From the NCBI GenBank assembly GCA_905221605.1, contig CAJNDS010000979.1, positions 515,001-540,000 on the forward strand: a DNA stretch of 25,000 nucleotides. The letters run 5' to 3'. Origin of the DNA: Symbiodinium natans (lineage: Eukaryota > Sar > Dinophyceae > Suessiales > Symbiodiniaceae). The notes below the pieces were generated by a model, which was not told the DNA's origin, ran no database searches, and was given only the letters and a program-made list of their open reading frames with translations. Each line of letters starts with the position of its first letter. Positions within the stretch are counted from its first letter, which is position 1. This document shows positions 1 to 8,751 of this stretch, piece by piece. A program made the position numbers and the translations under genes.

Positions 1-128
1 AAGTCCGACCACAATTCAAGGTATAATTCTTACTACGTGGGTATTGGGCTTATTGGATGGGTGCTGTAGGGGACTTGTCAAATAGAACATAATATACACA
101 AAAACTAAACCCTACGCCCCAAGCCCTG

Positions 129-203
129 AATCCTAAACCCTAAACCCTAAGCCCTAAACCCTAAACCCTAAACCCTAAACCCTAAACCCTAAACCCTAAA
201 CCC
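129..203. repeat. Interstitial telomere-like array (CCCTAAA strand)
   Basis: Near-perfect CCCTAAA heptamers with one CCCTAAG variant, preceded by looser variants. Unique sequence lies on both sides, so this is an internal array and not a chromosome end. Confidence 0.9.
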
Positions 204-386
204 CAAGTCGCAAACCCAACCCTTCTTGGGCGGACTTTGCTTAGCTCGGTGTAAGGTTCAGAGCTTCGCGGCTCTCATGTGCGAGCAACCGTAATCTTAA
301 ATCCCGAACCCCAAGCCCTAAGCCTTAGAGCCTATGAGCCCTGAACCCCAAGCCCGTATCCCCGGACCTCAAAGCCTAAACTCTAT

Positions 387-628
387 AAACCCTAAACCCT
401 AAACCCTAAACCCTAAACACTAAACCCTAAACCCTAAACCCTAAACCCTAAACCCTAAACCCTAAACCCTAAACCCTAAACCCTAAACCCTAAACCCTAA
501 ACCCTAAACCCTAAACCCTAAACCCTAAACCCTAAACCCTAAACCCTAAACCCTAAACCCTAAACCCTAAACCCTAAACCCTAAACCCTAAACCCTAACC
601 CTAAACCCTAAACCCTAAACCCGAAACC
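387..628. repeat. Longest telomere-like array in the window (CCCTAAA strand)
   Basis: More than 30 consecutive CCCTAAA units, with a CACTAAA variant near the start and one six-base CCCTAA unit near 594-602. It ends five bases before the AG that opens the exon candidate at 634, so it would lie at the 3' end of an intron if that exon is real. Confidence 0.95.
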
Positions 629-633
629 CCCAG

Positions 634-724
634 GAGAAGCTCGCAGCCCTGGAGCCGTTGATCCAAGCGGCCAGGGTGATCCAGAGCTCCGGATCCCAGG
701 GGATGGGGGTTCTTGGGGACTTAG
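634..724 (+). CDS. Exon candidate, unidentified protein
   Basis: A non-repetitive island between a CCCTAAA array and a TTTAGGG array. It follows CCCCCAG at 627-633 and can end before GTGGGA at 725. The frame from 634 starts EKLAALEPLIQAARV, an alanine/leucine-rich, probably helical peptide, and stays open through the island. No family is recognised. The acceptor is good by eye, but the donor is uncertain; GG or GC sites near 700 are alternatives. Confidence 0.35.
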
Positions 725-739
725 GTGGGAAAACTTTAT

Positions 740-808
740 ACAGTTTAGGGGTTCAGGGTTCAGGGGTGTAGGGTTTAGGGTTTAGGGTTTAGGGTTTAGG
801 GTTTAGGG
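740..808. repeat. Telomere-like array (TTTAGGG strand)
   Basis: TTTAGGG units, degenerate at first and then five clean copies, downstream of exon candidate 634-724. The orientation is opposite to that of the array upstream of the exon. Confidence 0.9.
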
Positions 809-822
809 TGTGTCAGGGGAGG

Positions 823-860
823 GCGCGCGCTCGGGTGTGAAACACCCCGGGCCGCGCGCT
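823..860. repeat. GC-rich imperfect hairpin
   Basis: GGGTGT at 833-838 pairs with ACACCC at 842-847 around a three-base loop. The outer arms GCGCGCGC and GCGCGC extend the stem with mismatches. No gene context gives it a clear role. Confidence 0.5.
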
Positions 861-974
861 CGCATTGCCCGTCAACCCACCCCGGCCACCCAAGCTATAC
901 TCTATTAGGGTTTAGGGTTTATGGACTTTTTCTTGTGCACCGATGCTTGCTTTTTTGAAGTTGGTGTTGAGGTT

Positions 975-1245
975 TAGGCTGGAGTCGAGGGTAGCCTCGG
1001 CCCCGTTCGGACCTTCGGCGTGTCAGGGTCTTGTTTTCCCCAATGAGTATTTCAATCGCCAGGGCTTAAGCTGGGGTTCGGGGTAGCCTCGGCCCTTTTC
1101 GGGCCTTCGGCACGCGAGGGCCCGTAGAGGCCCTTATTTGCTTGAAGGCCTTCGCAGGGTTTTGCGGTGTTAGGGTTTAAGCTGGGGTTCGGGGTAGCCT
1201 TGGCCCTTTTCGGGCCTTCGGCACGTCAGGGCCCGTAGAGGCCCT
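975..1245. repeat. GC-rich tandem repeat, about 100-bp unit, three copies
   Basis: The core GGGGTAGCCTCGGCCC plus a following CCTTCGGC segment occurs three times, at about 985, 1080 and 1184. The last two copies are longest, with a period near 103 bp, and share CAGGGCCCGTAGAGGCCC-like ends. Small palindromes such as GGCCCTTTTCGGGCC lie in each unit. No coding frame is convincing here. Confidence 0.75.
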
Positions 1246-1284
1246 TGCTGATTTGGGGGCTTCCCTGGTCCTTTTGGGGTGAAA

Positions 1285-1575
1285 TGGAGGGGTGCCCAAA
1301 ACCATCGATTTCAGTACTAAAAAATAACATTTTTCATTGCGGGCAGGGGTGCCTAAAACCAGTTTTCAAGAATGAAAAATCGCATTTTTCATTGCGGGCA
1401 CGGACAAATCTTGGGGTCCCCCTTCTTTTAGGGAGCCTTTTGAAGCTTTTGAAGCCTTTTGGTGGCTCTTGGCGCCTCTTGGGGGCTTCCTGGGCTGTCC
1501 TGGCGCTTCTGGTGGAAACTGGAGGGGTGCGCAAAACCATCGCTTCCAGTATTAAAAAAAATATGACATTGATGG
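1285..1575. repeat. Diverged short repeats
   Basis: A segment beginning GGAGGGGTGC, then CAAAACCATCG and an A-rich run, occurs at 1285-1325 and again at 1520-1560. CATTTTTCATTGCGGGCA occurs at 1328-1345 and 1383-1400. Open frames on both strands overlap here (1245-1778 on +, 1334-1729 on -), but they cross the repeats and carry low-complexity Gly/Pro runs, so I do not call them genes. Confidence 0.6.
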
Positions 1576-2270
1576 TACGGCCCTTGGCCCGGGGGCCCTT
1601 TGGCACGGGGGGCCTTCCTCTGGCCGGGTTCGGGGTCCTTGGCCGGGAAGCCGGGAGCATGGGGGGCCCCTTGGGGTCCAGGGATCCAAGCCGCCAGGGG
1701 CAGAGGGCCCCCGGGAGGGGGGGGCCCAACCTAAGTAAAGGTGGTCTGGGTGCCGGCCATCCCTTAGCCGAGTACTGACGTTGTCGTAAAAAAGGCCGAT
1801 GTCCGTTGGCCTGTCCAGGACAGACGGTGAGGCTTATCCCTCACCTTTCCGTTTCTCTTTTCGCTTGGGCTCTCGGGCTGGAAGGCCCTCGGCCGAGCGT
1901 TCGGGGTCTGTCGTCCCACAGAAGCGACCCCTCACTTAGTTTAGGGTTTAGGGGAGCTAGGTGGAGGAAGGAAGCTTTGCATTTCCCTGATTCCGGGGAG
2001 CATCGGAGCACAGAAGCGACGAGCAGTACCTTATGTTTAGGCTGTTGAGAGTTCAAATCTGAGGCTTCAGTGCTTTGGCGAGAAGAACGGCTTTGTGCCC
2101 TTAAGGCTTTCGAGCTTAGGTTTCGGATGAGAGGCCCCAAACCCTGAAGCTTATGGACCTTTAGAACCCTTTCGATGCTCTGATGCCTGGACGTAGCTTA
2201 TCAGCGTAGGTCGTGGGGTTATTTGCTCAGAGGCTGGTTCTGGCGTTAGGTGTTTTTTTGTTTTTTAGTC
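1576..2270. other. No supported gene
   Basis: GC-rich unique sequence with a few isolated TTTAGGG units near 1940. Short overlapping ORFs exist on both strands (for example 1806-2048 on + and 1841-2140 on -), but none has clear splice borders or a recognisable protein. Confidence 0.5.
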
Positions 2271-2311
2271 GGGGTTTAGGGTTTAGTGTTTAGGGTTTAG
2301 GGTTTAGGGTG
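2271..2311. repeat. Short telomere-like array (TTTAGGG strand)
   Basis: About five TTTAGGG units with one GTTTAGT variant. Confidence 0.85.
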
Positions 2312-2412
2312 TAGTTTGGGTCTGGGGCTTTAGCGCGTTAGCGTTTAGTGCGCAAGGCCCCTACATTTCCAGTGCTTCTCTGTTGGCGCTGTGAGGCTAC
2401 AAGCCTTCCCAG

Positions 2413-2448
2413 GCGGTGGCTAAGGCAGCTGCCGCTGCCAAGGAAGAG
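2413..2448 (+). CDS. Small exon candidate, Ala/Lys-rich
   Basis: A 36-bp segment between TTCCCAG at 2406-2412 and GTGCAAG at 2449. It reads AVAKAAAAAKEE in phase 0, a helix-forming composition. Too short to assign. The pairing of an AG acceptor with a GT donor and a length divisible by three is the only support. Confidence 0.25.
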
Positions 2449-2488
2449 GTGCAAGTTAGTGGTTATAGGGTCCTTAAAGGATGGGGTT

Positions 2489-2537
2489 TTACGATTTAGG
2501 GTTTAGGGTTTGAGGTTTAGGGTTTAGGGTTTAGGGT
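2489..2537. repeat. Short telomere-like array (TTTAGGG strand)
   Basis: About six TTTAGGG-type units downstream of exon candidate 2413-2448. Confidence 0.85.
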
Positions 2538-2680
2538 CCAAGGGGGGTATGTAACCCAGGGTCCCCTAGTACTCCCCACTACTCCCCAAGGCTCGCGAAG
2601 CTTCCCTAAGGTTCCCTAAGTACCTACCGCCCCATGAACCCCCCCTCCCTTAAGAACCCCATAATCGTGCTGTGGGTTTA

Positions 2681-2764
2681 GGGCTTAGGGCTTAGGGCTT
2701 AGGGCTTAGGGCTTAGGGCTTAGGGCTTAGGGCTTAGGGCTTAGGGCTTAGGGCTTAGGGCTTA
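2681..2764. repeat. Uniform variant array (GGGCTTA)12
   Basis: Exactly twelve tandem copies of GGGCTTA, a one-base variant of the telomere-like unit, followed by ordinary GGGTTTA units to about 2790. The uniformity points to local amplification of one mutated unit. Confidence 0.95.
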
Positions 2765-2896
2765 GGGTTTAGGGTTTAGGGTTTAGGGGTTTAGGCCTCG
2801 GGTTGAGGATGGCTTAGGGCATAGGATTTGGGGTCGCAGTTACTCGGAACCATCTGCATTCCAGAGGCGCCGGAGTCCTTGCATTGACTTAAGCCC

Positions 2897-3120
2897 TCAA
2901 CCCCCAACCCTCAACCCTCAACCCTAAACCCTAAACCCTAAACCCCCTTTTCCGATCTGCCGTTCTGCTCATGTTGTGTGGCTCCTCGTCTTGTTAGGCA
3001 CTCAGGGTATCCCCCTCCCCTGGCACCCCGCCACTCCCTCTCACCCCCAAACCCTTAAACCCTTAAACCCTTAAACCCTTAAACCCTTAAACCCTAAACC
3101 TAAACCCTAAACCCTAAACC
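2897..3120. repeat. Telomere-like and octamer arrays (C strand) with unique spacer
   Basis: CCCTCAA and CCCTAAA units occupy 2897-2945. A unique pyrimidine-rich spacer follows. At 3050-3120 there are about five CCCTTAAA octamers grading into CCCTAAA. No gene is seen. Confidence 0.8.
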
Positions 3121-3156
3121 TGCCAGGAACCACCTGAAGCCGAACCCTAAACCCCA

Positions 3157-3262
3157 CTTGGAAGACCTTTGGACTTAGTAAGTAGGGTTGTTTTGGGGAT
3201 TATAAGGGGGTTCCTAGGGGATATTAAATACGTAGACTTACGAAGTCAGAAGAGCTTCCAGG
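3157..3262. mobile_element. MITE-like element, family 2, copy 1
   Basis: Starts CTTGGAAGACC and ends AGAGCTTCCAG, giving short terminal inverted repeats. The interior matches a second copy at 12267-12374 along nearly the whole length, sharing GACTTAGTA, GGGGATTA, GGGTTCCTA and AGAGCTTCCA in the same order. It has no coding capacity. Two dispersed copies with inverted ends support a non-autonomous element. Confidence 0.65.
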
Positions 3263-3299
3263 TAAGCCCAGAACCACAAGAGGGAGGGGCAACCATGAA

Positions 3300-3640
3300 C
3301 CCTAACCCCTCGCATGACCCGAAACCCTAAACCCAGGGGGGATGCGCAAATGCTGGCGCACATAAGCCCCGCAAAGAAAACTCTCAAGCCCCAAACGTCT
3401 TTGGTCAGAAAGGAGCAGAGGCCCAAGATGAGAGACAGGAGAGACAATCGCGCCATGGCCTTGGCGTTTGGGGTTTAGGGTCTAGGGTTTAGGGCTTAAG
3501 CTTTAGGGTCAGAGAGCCCAAAGACCCCTGAATGAAGGAATATGCCCTACTCATGAAGGATGGCTGAAGGTATAGCCCTTAAATTAAGAGGCCTTGGGCT
3601 TTCTGAGGGACTTTGGCAACTAGGTACCCTATATAAGTTT
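3300..3640. other. No supported gene
   Basis: Holds scattered CCCTAAA and TTTAGGG units and a minus-strand 72-codon ORF (3238-3456) that overlaps the MITE-like element. Nothing in it is recognised. Confidence 0.5.
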
Positions 3641-3718
3641 GTATATATATATATGTATATATATATATACATGCAAATATATATGTATATATATATGTAC
3701 ATGTCTATGTATATATAC
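3641..3718. repeat. TA/TGTA microsatellite
   Basis: Alternating AT-rich runs broken by CATG and GTAC. The open frame across it is a repeat translation rich in Tyr and Ile. Confidence 0.9.
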
Positions 3719-3825
3719 GAAAAAATCCTTTAAGGGGAGCTCTGTGGGATGGAAGGGTCCGAAGCCAAGCTTTCGGAGTGCGCCATGGTTGCATGGCAGC
3801 ATGTTCAACGGCTCCGAACCTTCGA

Positions 3826-3929
3826 GGGTTTAGGGTTTAGGGTTTAGGGTTTAGGGTTTAGGGTTTAGGGTTTAGGGTTTAGGGTTTAGGGTTTAGGGTT
3901 TAGGGTTTAGGGTTTAGGGTTTAGGGTTT
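3826..3929. repeat. Telomere-like array (TTTAGGG strand), about 15 units
   Basis: An uninterrupted run of perfect TTTAGGG units between unique flanks. Confidence 0.95.
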
Positions 3930-4583
3930 GAGGTCAGGGTGCCCGTTTACAAAGAAACAGGTCTGTATATAGCTGTTCTTGACTTATACATGTAGGGGCC
4001 GCCTTGCTATACGCATGGCTAGAAAGGCCCTGAGTTGGGTCAGAAGTCTTGTTATTTAGGCTCTAAACCCTTTAGATAGTAATGGGGTCCCTTCTTCTTG
4101 TAGCACAGTTCTGGTGGCCTAGAGGTGCGGCTTGGAAACTGCAAGTCGTGTCAGCGACTGACACCTGGCAATGTCTCTGACTACTGGGATGCGCAGTCAG
4201 TAGGACCGTACGCTAAACCCTAAACCCTAAACCCTAAACCCTAAACCCTAAACCCTAAACCCTAAACCCTTCATACAAAGACTGGGCACCATTGCGGTCT
4301 CTAGTTTGATTCGTCCGGCTTGGCTCAACTGCTGAAAAGGCCCGTGATGAGCTCATTACCTCGCATCCCTCTGGGGTTTACGGTTTGGGGTTTGGGGTTT
4401 AGGGTTTAGGGTTTAGGAAAGCTGTCCTGAACCTAGATCCTGAAAGTGTAAGCCCATCGAAGCTCTGCAACTCAAGGCTCCGATGGACCCTCAGTAGCAG
4501 CCTAAAATGTCCCAAAAGGGCCTGGGGCCTAGCGCAACTACCTAAACCCTAAACCCTATAATCCCTAAACCCTAAACCCTAAG
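3930..4583. other. Unique sequence with three short telomere-like arrays, no firm gene
   Basis: Arrays lie at 4213-4269 (C strand), 4379-4418 (G strand) and 4541-4580 (C strand). Between them are unique islands, for example 4085-4200 and 4270-4370. They may contain small exons, but I could not fix a frame with both splice sites. Confidence 0.5.
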
Positions 4584-4676
4584 ATGTCGGGCGGTGACTT
4601 AAATTCGTCCAAGGCCCCGCCGCCCCCAGCGCCGCCCCAGCGGCCTCCCGAGAGAAGTGGCAAGGCAGGGAGCAGA
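4584..4676 (+). CDS. Proline-rich exon candidate, possibly an N-terminal exon
   Basis: A GC-rich island directly after CCCTAAG and ending before GTTTGG. The frame from the ATG at 4584 gives 31 codons beginning MSGGDLNSSKAPPPPAPP, followed by QRPPERSGKAG. It is hydrophilic, proline-rich and probably disordered. The ATG may be a true start or an internal Met, because an AG acceptor abuts it. The acceptor looks like the last unit of a CCCTAAA array with its final A changed to G. A TTTAGGG-type array follows. Unidentified. Confidence 0.45.
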
Positions 4677-4680
4677 GTTT

Positions 4681-4828
4681 GGGGTTTTGGGGTTTAGGGT
4701 TTGGGGTTAGGGTTCAGGGTTTAGGGTTAGGGTTTAGGGCTTAGGGCTTAGGGCTTAGGGCTTAGGGCTTAGGGCTTAGGGTTTAGGGTTTAGGGTTTAG
4801 GGTTTAGTGTTTAGGGTTTAGGGTTTGG
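4681..4828. repeat. Mixed telomere-like array with about six GGGCTTA units
   Basis: Degenerate TTTGGGG and TTTAGGG units, then GGGCTTA copies at about 4736-4779, then clean TTTAGGG. This is the second place where the GGGCTTA variant is amplified. Confidence 0.9.
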
Positions 4829-4925
4829 CCAGGGTGCAAAAAGTGAACCTGTTTGCAAGTAAACAAGGGTCTCCGGGCGGTTTGGATTTAGGCGGTGCTT
4901 TGTAGAGTCTGGACTTTGCAGCCAC

Positions 4926-5003
4926 ATGTATATATGTATACATATATATATACATACATACATACATACCTACGTACGTACGTACGTACGTACATACGTA
5001 CGT

Positions 5004-5034
<31 letters not shown>
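4926..5034. repeat. Compound TA/CATA/CGTA/CA microsatellite
   Basis: Successive runs of TATA, CATA, CGTA, CATA and CA. ORFs on both strands across it are repeat translations and are not called. Confidence 0.95.
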
Positions 5035-5039
5035 TGTTC

Positions 5040-6353
5040 AGGGGTCCCAGTGCTTAAGGGGCGTATATGCATACGCTGCACTCCAACTGGCCCGGCTTCG
5101 TGATTCAGGGTAGGGTTTAGGGTTTAGGGCAAGACAAGCAAGGCATCGCAAACGCCAAAAAGTTGAAGTCTAAAGCCCTAAGGCCCTCCCCATGGTATCG
5201 CAGCATCAGGGCAGCAGTGCCTGATGCATGCCCTCACAGGCCTCTGGCAGTCCTCGAAACACTCACGTGAACGCTTTGGAGCCGCCGAGAGTTTAGAGAG
5301 ATGGGGATGAGGGATGACGCGGGATGTTTCGGACTTAGGGCTGCCGAAGTCCAAGACATTTTTACAGGTTTCTATGATGATGATGGTGATGATGATGATG
5401 ATGATGATGTTGCGTTATGTGTTTTACGCCTTTTTTTCCATAATAGTTACGCGTAGGATTTACATCTCGTTCCTGGGGGGCTGAGCTTGCCGCCCCACTG
5501 TGCAGGGCACGGGGAAAATGCAGTCCAAGGCCCGAGTCTGCGAGTTTAAGGTTCGGTGGGGTTTGGGGTTTAGGGCTTGCGGTTTAGGGCTTAGGGTTTA
5601 AGGTTCAGGGTTCAGGGGTCAGGGTTGAGGCTATAGAGTTTACGGGCATTTAGGGGTTTTGGGCTGGGTTCTTTTTTGGGGCGTTTAGGGTTTGGGTTTG
5701 GAGTTTGCTTTTGGTGTTTCTTTTGGTGTTTTGGGGCTTCGAATTTAGGGTCGCTGAAGCTGGCTCCTTCTTCAACTTACCCCTTTTTAATGGCATTGTT
5801 TGCTTCTTGTTTCTGTTTCTCCCTGCAGGCTCCCGATTGTATTCCCAGAATACCCATGGCCTTAAAGTCCCAGTCTTCCTTGCGGTCCCCCCAAAAACAT
5901 CTTGAAAAGTCTCAGTGTCTGGGCTTGGGCTTCGGCCCCCAAAGCCTGAACGAAAACCCTAGGCCCTAGGCACCTGAGCTCCAAACCCTAAAGCCTGAAC
6001 CCCAACTCCGCTGCCTCTCCCCTACCCCAACCTGGTCATGCAATTCTTTTGCACAAGTAGGTCCCCACCTAAGCCATAATAAACCCGAAGCCCTGAACCC
6101 TGAACCCTAAACCCTAAATTGACAAGAGTACCGGACCATCATGTCAAAGTGGAACCTCGCACTCCCTCGTCTTGATCCCAACAGCCAAGACCTCAAAGTA
6201 AAGCCCTCGCCTCAACCTCAGACACTAGACCCCATACGCCCCAAAGGCTCTAGGTTTTGGTCTGCAGCCTCGCAAGCACCACGGCACGGTTTAGGGCTTC
6301 GGGTTTAGGGCTCTTAAGGTTTAGGGCAGCCTGCATCCGGAGCCGTGTTGCAG
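5040..6353. other. Mostly unique sequence, no firm gene
   Basis: Contains a GAT microsatellite at 5374-5410, degenerate TTTAGGG units near 5111-5129 and 5561-5620, and CCCTAAA units near 6094-6117. An open frame at 5676-5969 includes a good acceptor-like CTCCCTGCAG at 5820-5829, but the frame before it is low complexity (Phe/Cys/Leu-rich), so I leave it uncalled. Confidence 0.45.
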
Positions 6354-6440
6354 GGCGGCTACGGTGGTGACTACGGCGACTATGGCTACTCGAGCTACGA
6401 CCACCACAACTATGACACTGGGTACGACACGTGGGAGGAC
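6354..6440 (+). CDS. Gly/Tyr/Asp-rich exon candidate (RNA-binding-like low-complexity tail)
   Basis: Follows GTGTTGCAG at 6345-6353. It reads GGYGGDYGDYGYSSYDHH, then NYDTGYDTWEDW, then a glycine run encoded by a G homopolymer at 6441-6457. Tyr/Gly-rich tails of this kind occur in hnRNP, KH- and RRM-type RNA-binding proteins; that is an analogy of composition, not a domain match. Beyond the G run two frames stay open, one giving a GGDGPPLRGRG-like stretch, so the run length decides the frame. It may belong to the same gene as 7090-7199. Confidence 0.5.
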
Positions 6441-6639
6441 TGGGGGGGGGGGGGGGGTTGGGGCAGGGGGCGATGGTCCGCCATTGCGTGGACGTGGCAT
6501 TGCTCTAATCTTGATCATATGTTGTTGCTTTGTTGCTTCGGGCTTTTGTGGTTGAGCATACGTATCCCCGAAGGCTCAGAGATTTCCCATCTCAGTGTCT
6601 TCGATTCCAGCTTCTCTAAGATGTTACGCAGTCGAAGCC

Positions 6640-6810
6640 TCCATGATCATGGTCATGGTCATGATCATGATGATGATGATGATGATGGTCATCATCATCC
6701 AAGAAGTGCAGGAAATGCATGTTCTTCCTTATACGGGCACTATAACTATCTATTTTTGGGGTTCTTAGAACATGGGTAGTCGTCATCATCATCATCATCA
6801 TCATCATCAA
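6640..6810. repeat. CAT/GAT microsatellites
   Basis: CATGGT and GAT runs at 6640-6700 and a CAT run at 6781-6810. Both strands yield poly-His or poly-Asp ORFs, which I treat as repeat artefacts. Confidence 0.9.
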
Positions 6811-6985
6811 AGCCCTCACCAAAGCCCCCAGCTTGAACACTAAACCCTCAACGCCCTCAACCTTAATCTAAGGTTGGAAGCAGGGCCCTTAGTGTGGTCC
6901 CTTACCCTTATACGGATCCGAAGCATGGGCCCTTATGTATAGTGTATATAAGGGTTGCTAAACCCTAAATCCGAAACCCGAATTA

Positions 6986-7071
6986 AGGCCCTAAACCCTA
7001 AACCCTAAACCCTAAACCCTAAACCCTAAACCCTAAACCCTAAACCCTAAACCCTAAACCCTAAACCCTAA
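6986..7071. repeat. Telomere-like array (CCCTAAA strand)
   Basis: About twelve CCCTAAA units ending 18 bases before the AG acceptor of exon candidate 7090-7199. Confidence 0.95.
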
Positions 7072-7089
7072 GCCATCCTTCAGCCCCAG

Positions 7090-7199
7090 GAGCCTGCCAG
7101 ACTCAAGGGGAAGGCCGGTGGTAAGGGCTACGGGCCGCCGCAGAACTATGGCTACTTCAAGGGTGGAGGAAGAGGCCGCCTACTTAAGGGGATCCGAGG
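7090..7199 (+). CDS. Basic Gly-rich exon candidate
   Basis: Follows CAGCCCCAG. The frame from 7090 reads EPARLKGKAGGKGYGPP, then QNYGYFKGGGRGRLLKG, rich in Gly, Lys, Arg and Tyr, as in RGG-type RNA-binding regions. A second frame is also open across the island. CCCTAAA units precede it and TTTAGGG units follow. The downstream G run at about 7199-7207 blurs the donor. Its composition resembles 6354-6440, which suggests one gene; this is unproven. Confidence 0.4.
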
Positions 7200-7212
7200 G
7201 GGGGGGGAAAGG

Positions 7213-7301
7213 GTTTAGGGTTGAGGCGTGGGGGGGCGGGGGGGGAAGGGAGGGGGAAAGGTCAGGGTTTAGGGTTTAGGGGAGGGTTAGGGTTTTGTCG
7301 G
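7213..7301. repeat. Degenerate TTTAGGG and G-rich repeats
   Basis: TTTAGGG units mixed with G-rich runs downstream of exon candidate 7090-7199. Confidence 0.7.
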
Positions 7302-8224
7302 GCTTGTCGGGCCAATGTAGGTCAATTAAGGTTGTTGCAAGGGTGCTTGGAAAGGAAACTCAAGGTTGCGCGGGCATTTGGCTTTTCCGTCGGCTTAAAC
7401 ACATTCATCAATCCCAATGGTCACCACGATTCACCACAGTTGCATGGGCACTTGGCGTCGTGACCAGGAACCCTAAATCCTCAACCACGTTGCATCTGTC
7501 AAGATTTGAACGGCTGGCGAGAGGAAGTACACGGCTTGTGGGCTTGCTTGACATCATACTGAGGTTCATGGGCTTAGGGTTTGGGGTTTGGGGGGCTCTG
7601 AGGGGGAAATGGCCTGGCGAGTGAATCTTGTAAGCCCTTGTAAGCCGGGCCCTTAAGAGGGAACCCCTTATGTCCTTATGTACCCTATAAAAATTAAGGG
7701 CCCGTAGATCAGGACCCTTAAAGAGGGGACGGGACCATAATAAGGGCCCATGAAACTGGCCTTAGATGCACGAAACGGTCGCGATCGTTGCCTTCGCTCT
7801 GATCAGCAGTGGAACGTTTCAATAGTTGCTTCCTGCAATTGACACCCTAAGCCCGCGCGACCTCACTCACATGGATCATGGAAAATCTCGATTGAAAATC
7901 TCGAAGCCTTGTTCTGAGGTAAGGGCAAGTTCAAGTGAGCCGGGAGCTCTCCCCGGCGCTGGGTATCAAGCTCACAGGGTTTGCGAGCGGACCGTGTTGC
8001 AAGAGCGACAGGACCTGCTTCCTTCAACATATGCTTAACAAAGCACTGGCCCAAAAGTCCAGAAGACCATTAGCCCAGTGAGAGTAAGCTGGAGGGTGCT
8101 AGTTGCTTGGCCCGCACCCCTTTGTCGAAGATCTGTTTTCAGTTGTTCCCCTTACTACTTGCAGAAATCCAGAAGAACATGCGGTGTGAAGGTGACGGGG
8201 TCAGCAGAGCCATACCAAGTAAAG
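7302..8224. other. Repeat-poor stretch, coding status unresolved
   Basis: Several overlapping frames are open on both strands (for example 7826-8038 and 8078-8314 on +), but none is clearly favoured. A possible acceptor CTACTTGCAG lies at 8155-8164. The 7640-7760 part carries several AAGGGCCC-like words, also seen near 6880-6940 and 11330-11400, which may be remnants of dispersed elements. Confidence 0.4.
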
Positions 8225-8346
8225 GTTCTTGGATTGTCCAGTCCATGGTTTCGTCGTTCACGAGCTTTGGCGGCCGCTGTTGTGCACGAGGGACACCGAG
8301 TGGACACTGCATGAGAATCACGTTGACAAGCTCAAGTGCCCCCTAA
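8225..8346 (+). CDS. Exon candidate, unidentified protein
   Basis: After AAAG at 8221-8224, one frame reads FLDCPVHGFVVHELWRPLL, then CTRDTEWTLHENHVDKLKC. It has mixed, protein-like composition with Trp, Cys and His and no bias. It runs directly into the hairpin at 8347, and the in-frame stop lies inside that hairpin. A rival frame (VKVTGSAEPYQVKV, stop near 8312) also looks protein-like, so frame choice is uncertain. Possibly a gene fragment interrupted by the hairpin element. Confidence 0.35.
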
Positions 8347-8445
8347 AGAGCCCAATACCCCTTAATTAAGGAATATTCCTTAAATCATATTAAGGATCCC
8401 CTTACAATTTAAGGTATATTCCTTAATTAAGGAGTATTGGGCTCT
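8347..8445. mobile_element. 99-bp near-palindromic hairpin element
   Basis: Starts AGAGCCCAATA and ends TATTGGGCTCT. Most of both arms, including CCTTAATTAAGGAATAT, pair, leaving a short AT-rich centre near 8385-8400. Long near-perfect inverted arms without an ORF fit a foldback or MITE-type element. A weaker small relative, AACCAGCCCAA to TTGGGCTAC, may exist at about 18209-18260. Confidence 0.65.
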
Positions 8446-8544
8446 CTGGGCCCCTAAACCCTCAACCCTAAACCATTAGCGATCAGGACTCTCAGCTGTG
8501 CATGTGCTACAAAGAACGACCCCTCAAACAGCTCCCTATTGTTC

Positions 8545-8610
8545 AGGGTTCAGGGTTTAGTTTAGGGTTTATAGGGTTTATAAGGGTTTATAAGGGTTTA
8601 GGGCTTGGGG
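8545..8610. repeat. Degenerate TTTAGGG/TTTATAGGG units
   Basis: TTTATAGGG and TTTATAAGGG variants mixed with TTTAGGG, a different variant form from the other blocks. Confidence 0.8.
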
Positions 8611-8751
8611 TTTGGGGTTGAAGCTGCCGTAGCTGCCTCCAGGTTACACACTGCAGGCTGATGAAACTGCCCAATCTGGTACGGAAAGCCCACATGTCAA
8701 GGTCCCCTCAGACCTACTGCCATGTGTCACTCCAGCAAGTGACTGGCACAT

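Noticed and set aside
387-628. True chromosome telomere
   Set aside because: Unique sequence flanks the array on both sides, orientation flips repeatedly across the window, and variant units are amplified in blocks.
5085-5106. LARLRDS peptide also found on the minus strand at about 18445-18470
   Set aside because: The DNA segments match at only about 15 of 20 bases, with no wider similarity. Probably coincidence.
4818-5113. Tyr/Thr-rich ORFs on both strands
   Set aside because: Microsatellite translations without splice borders.
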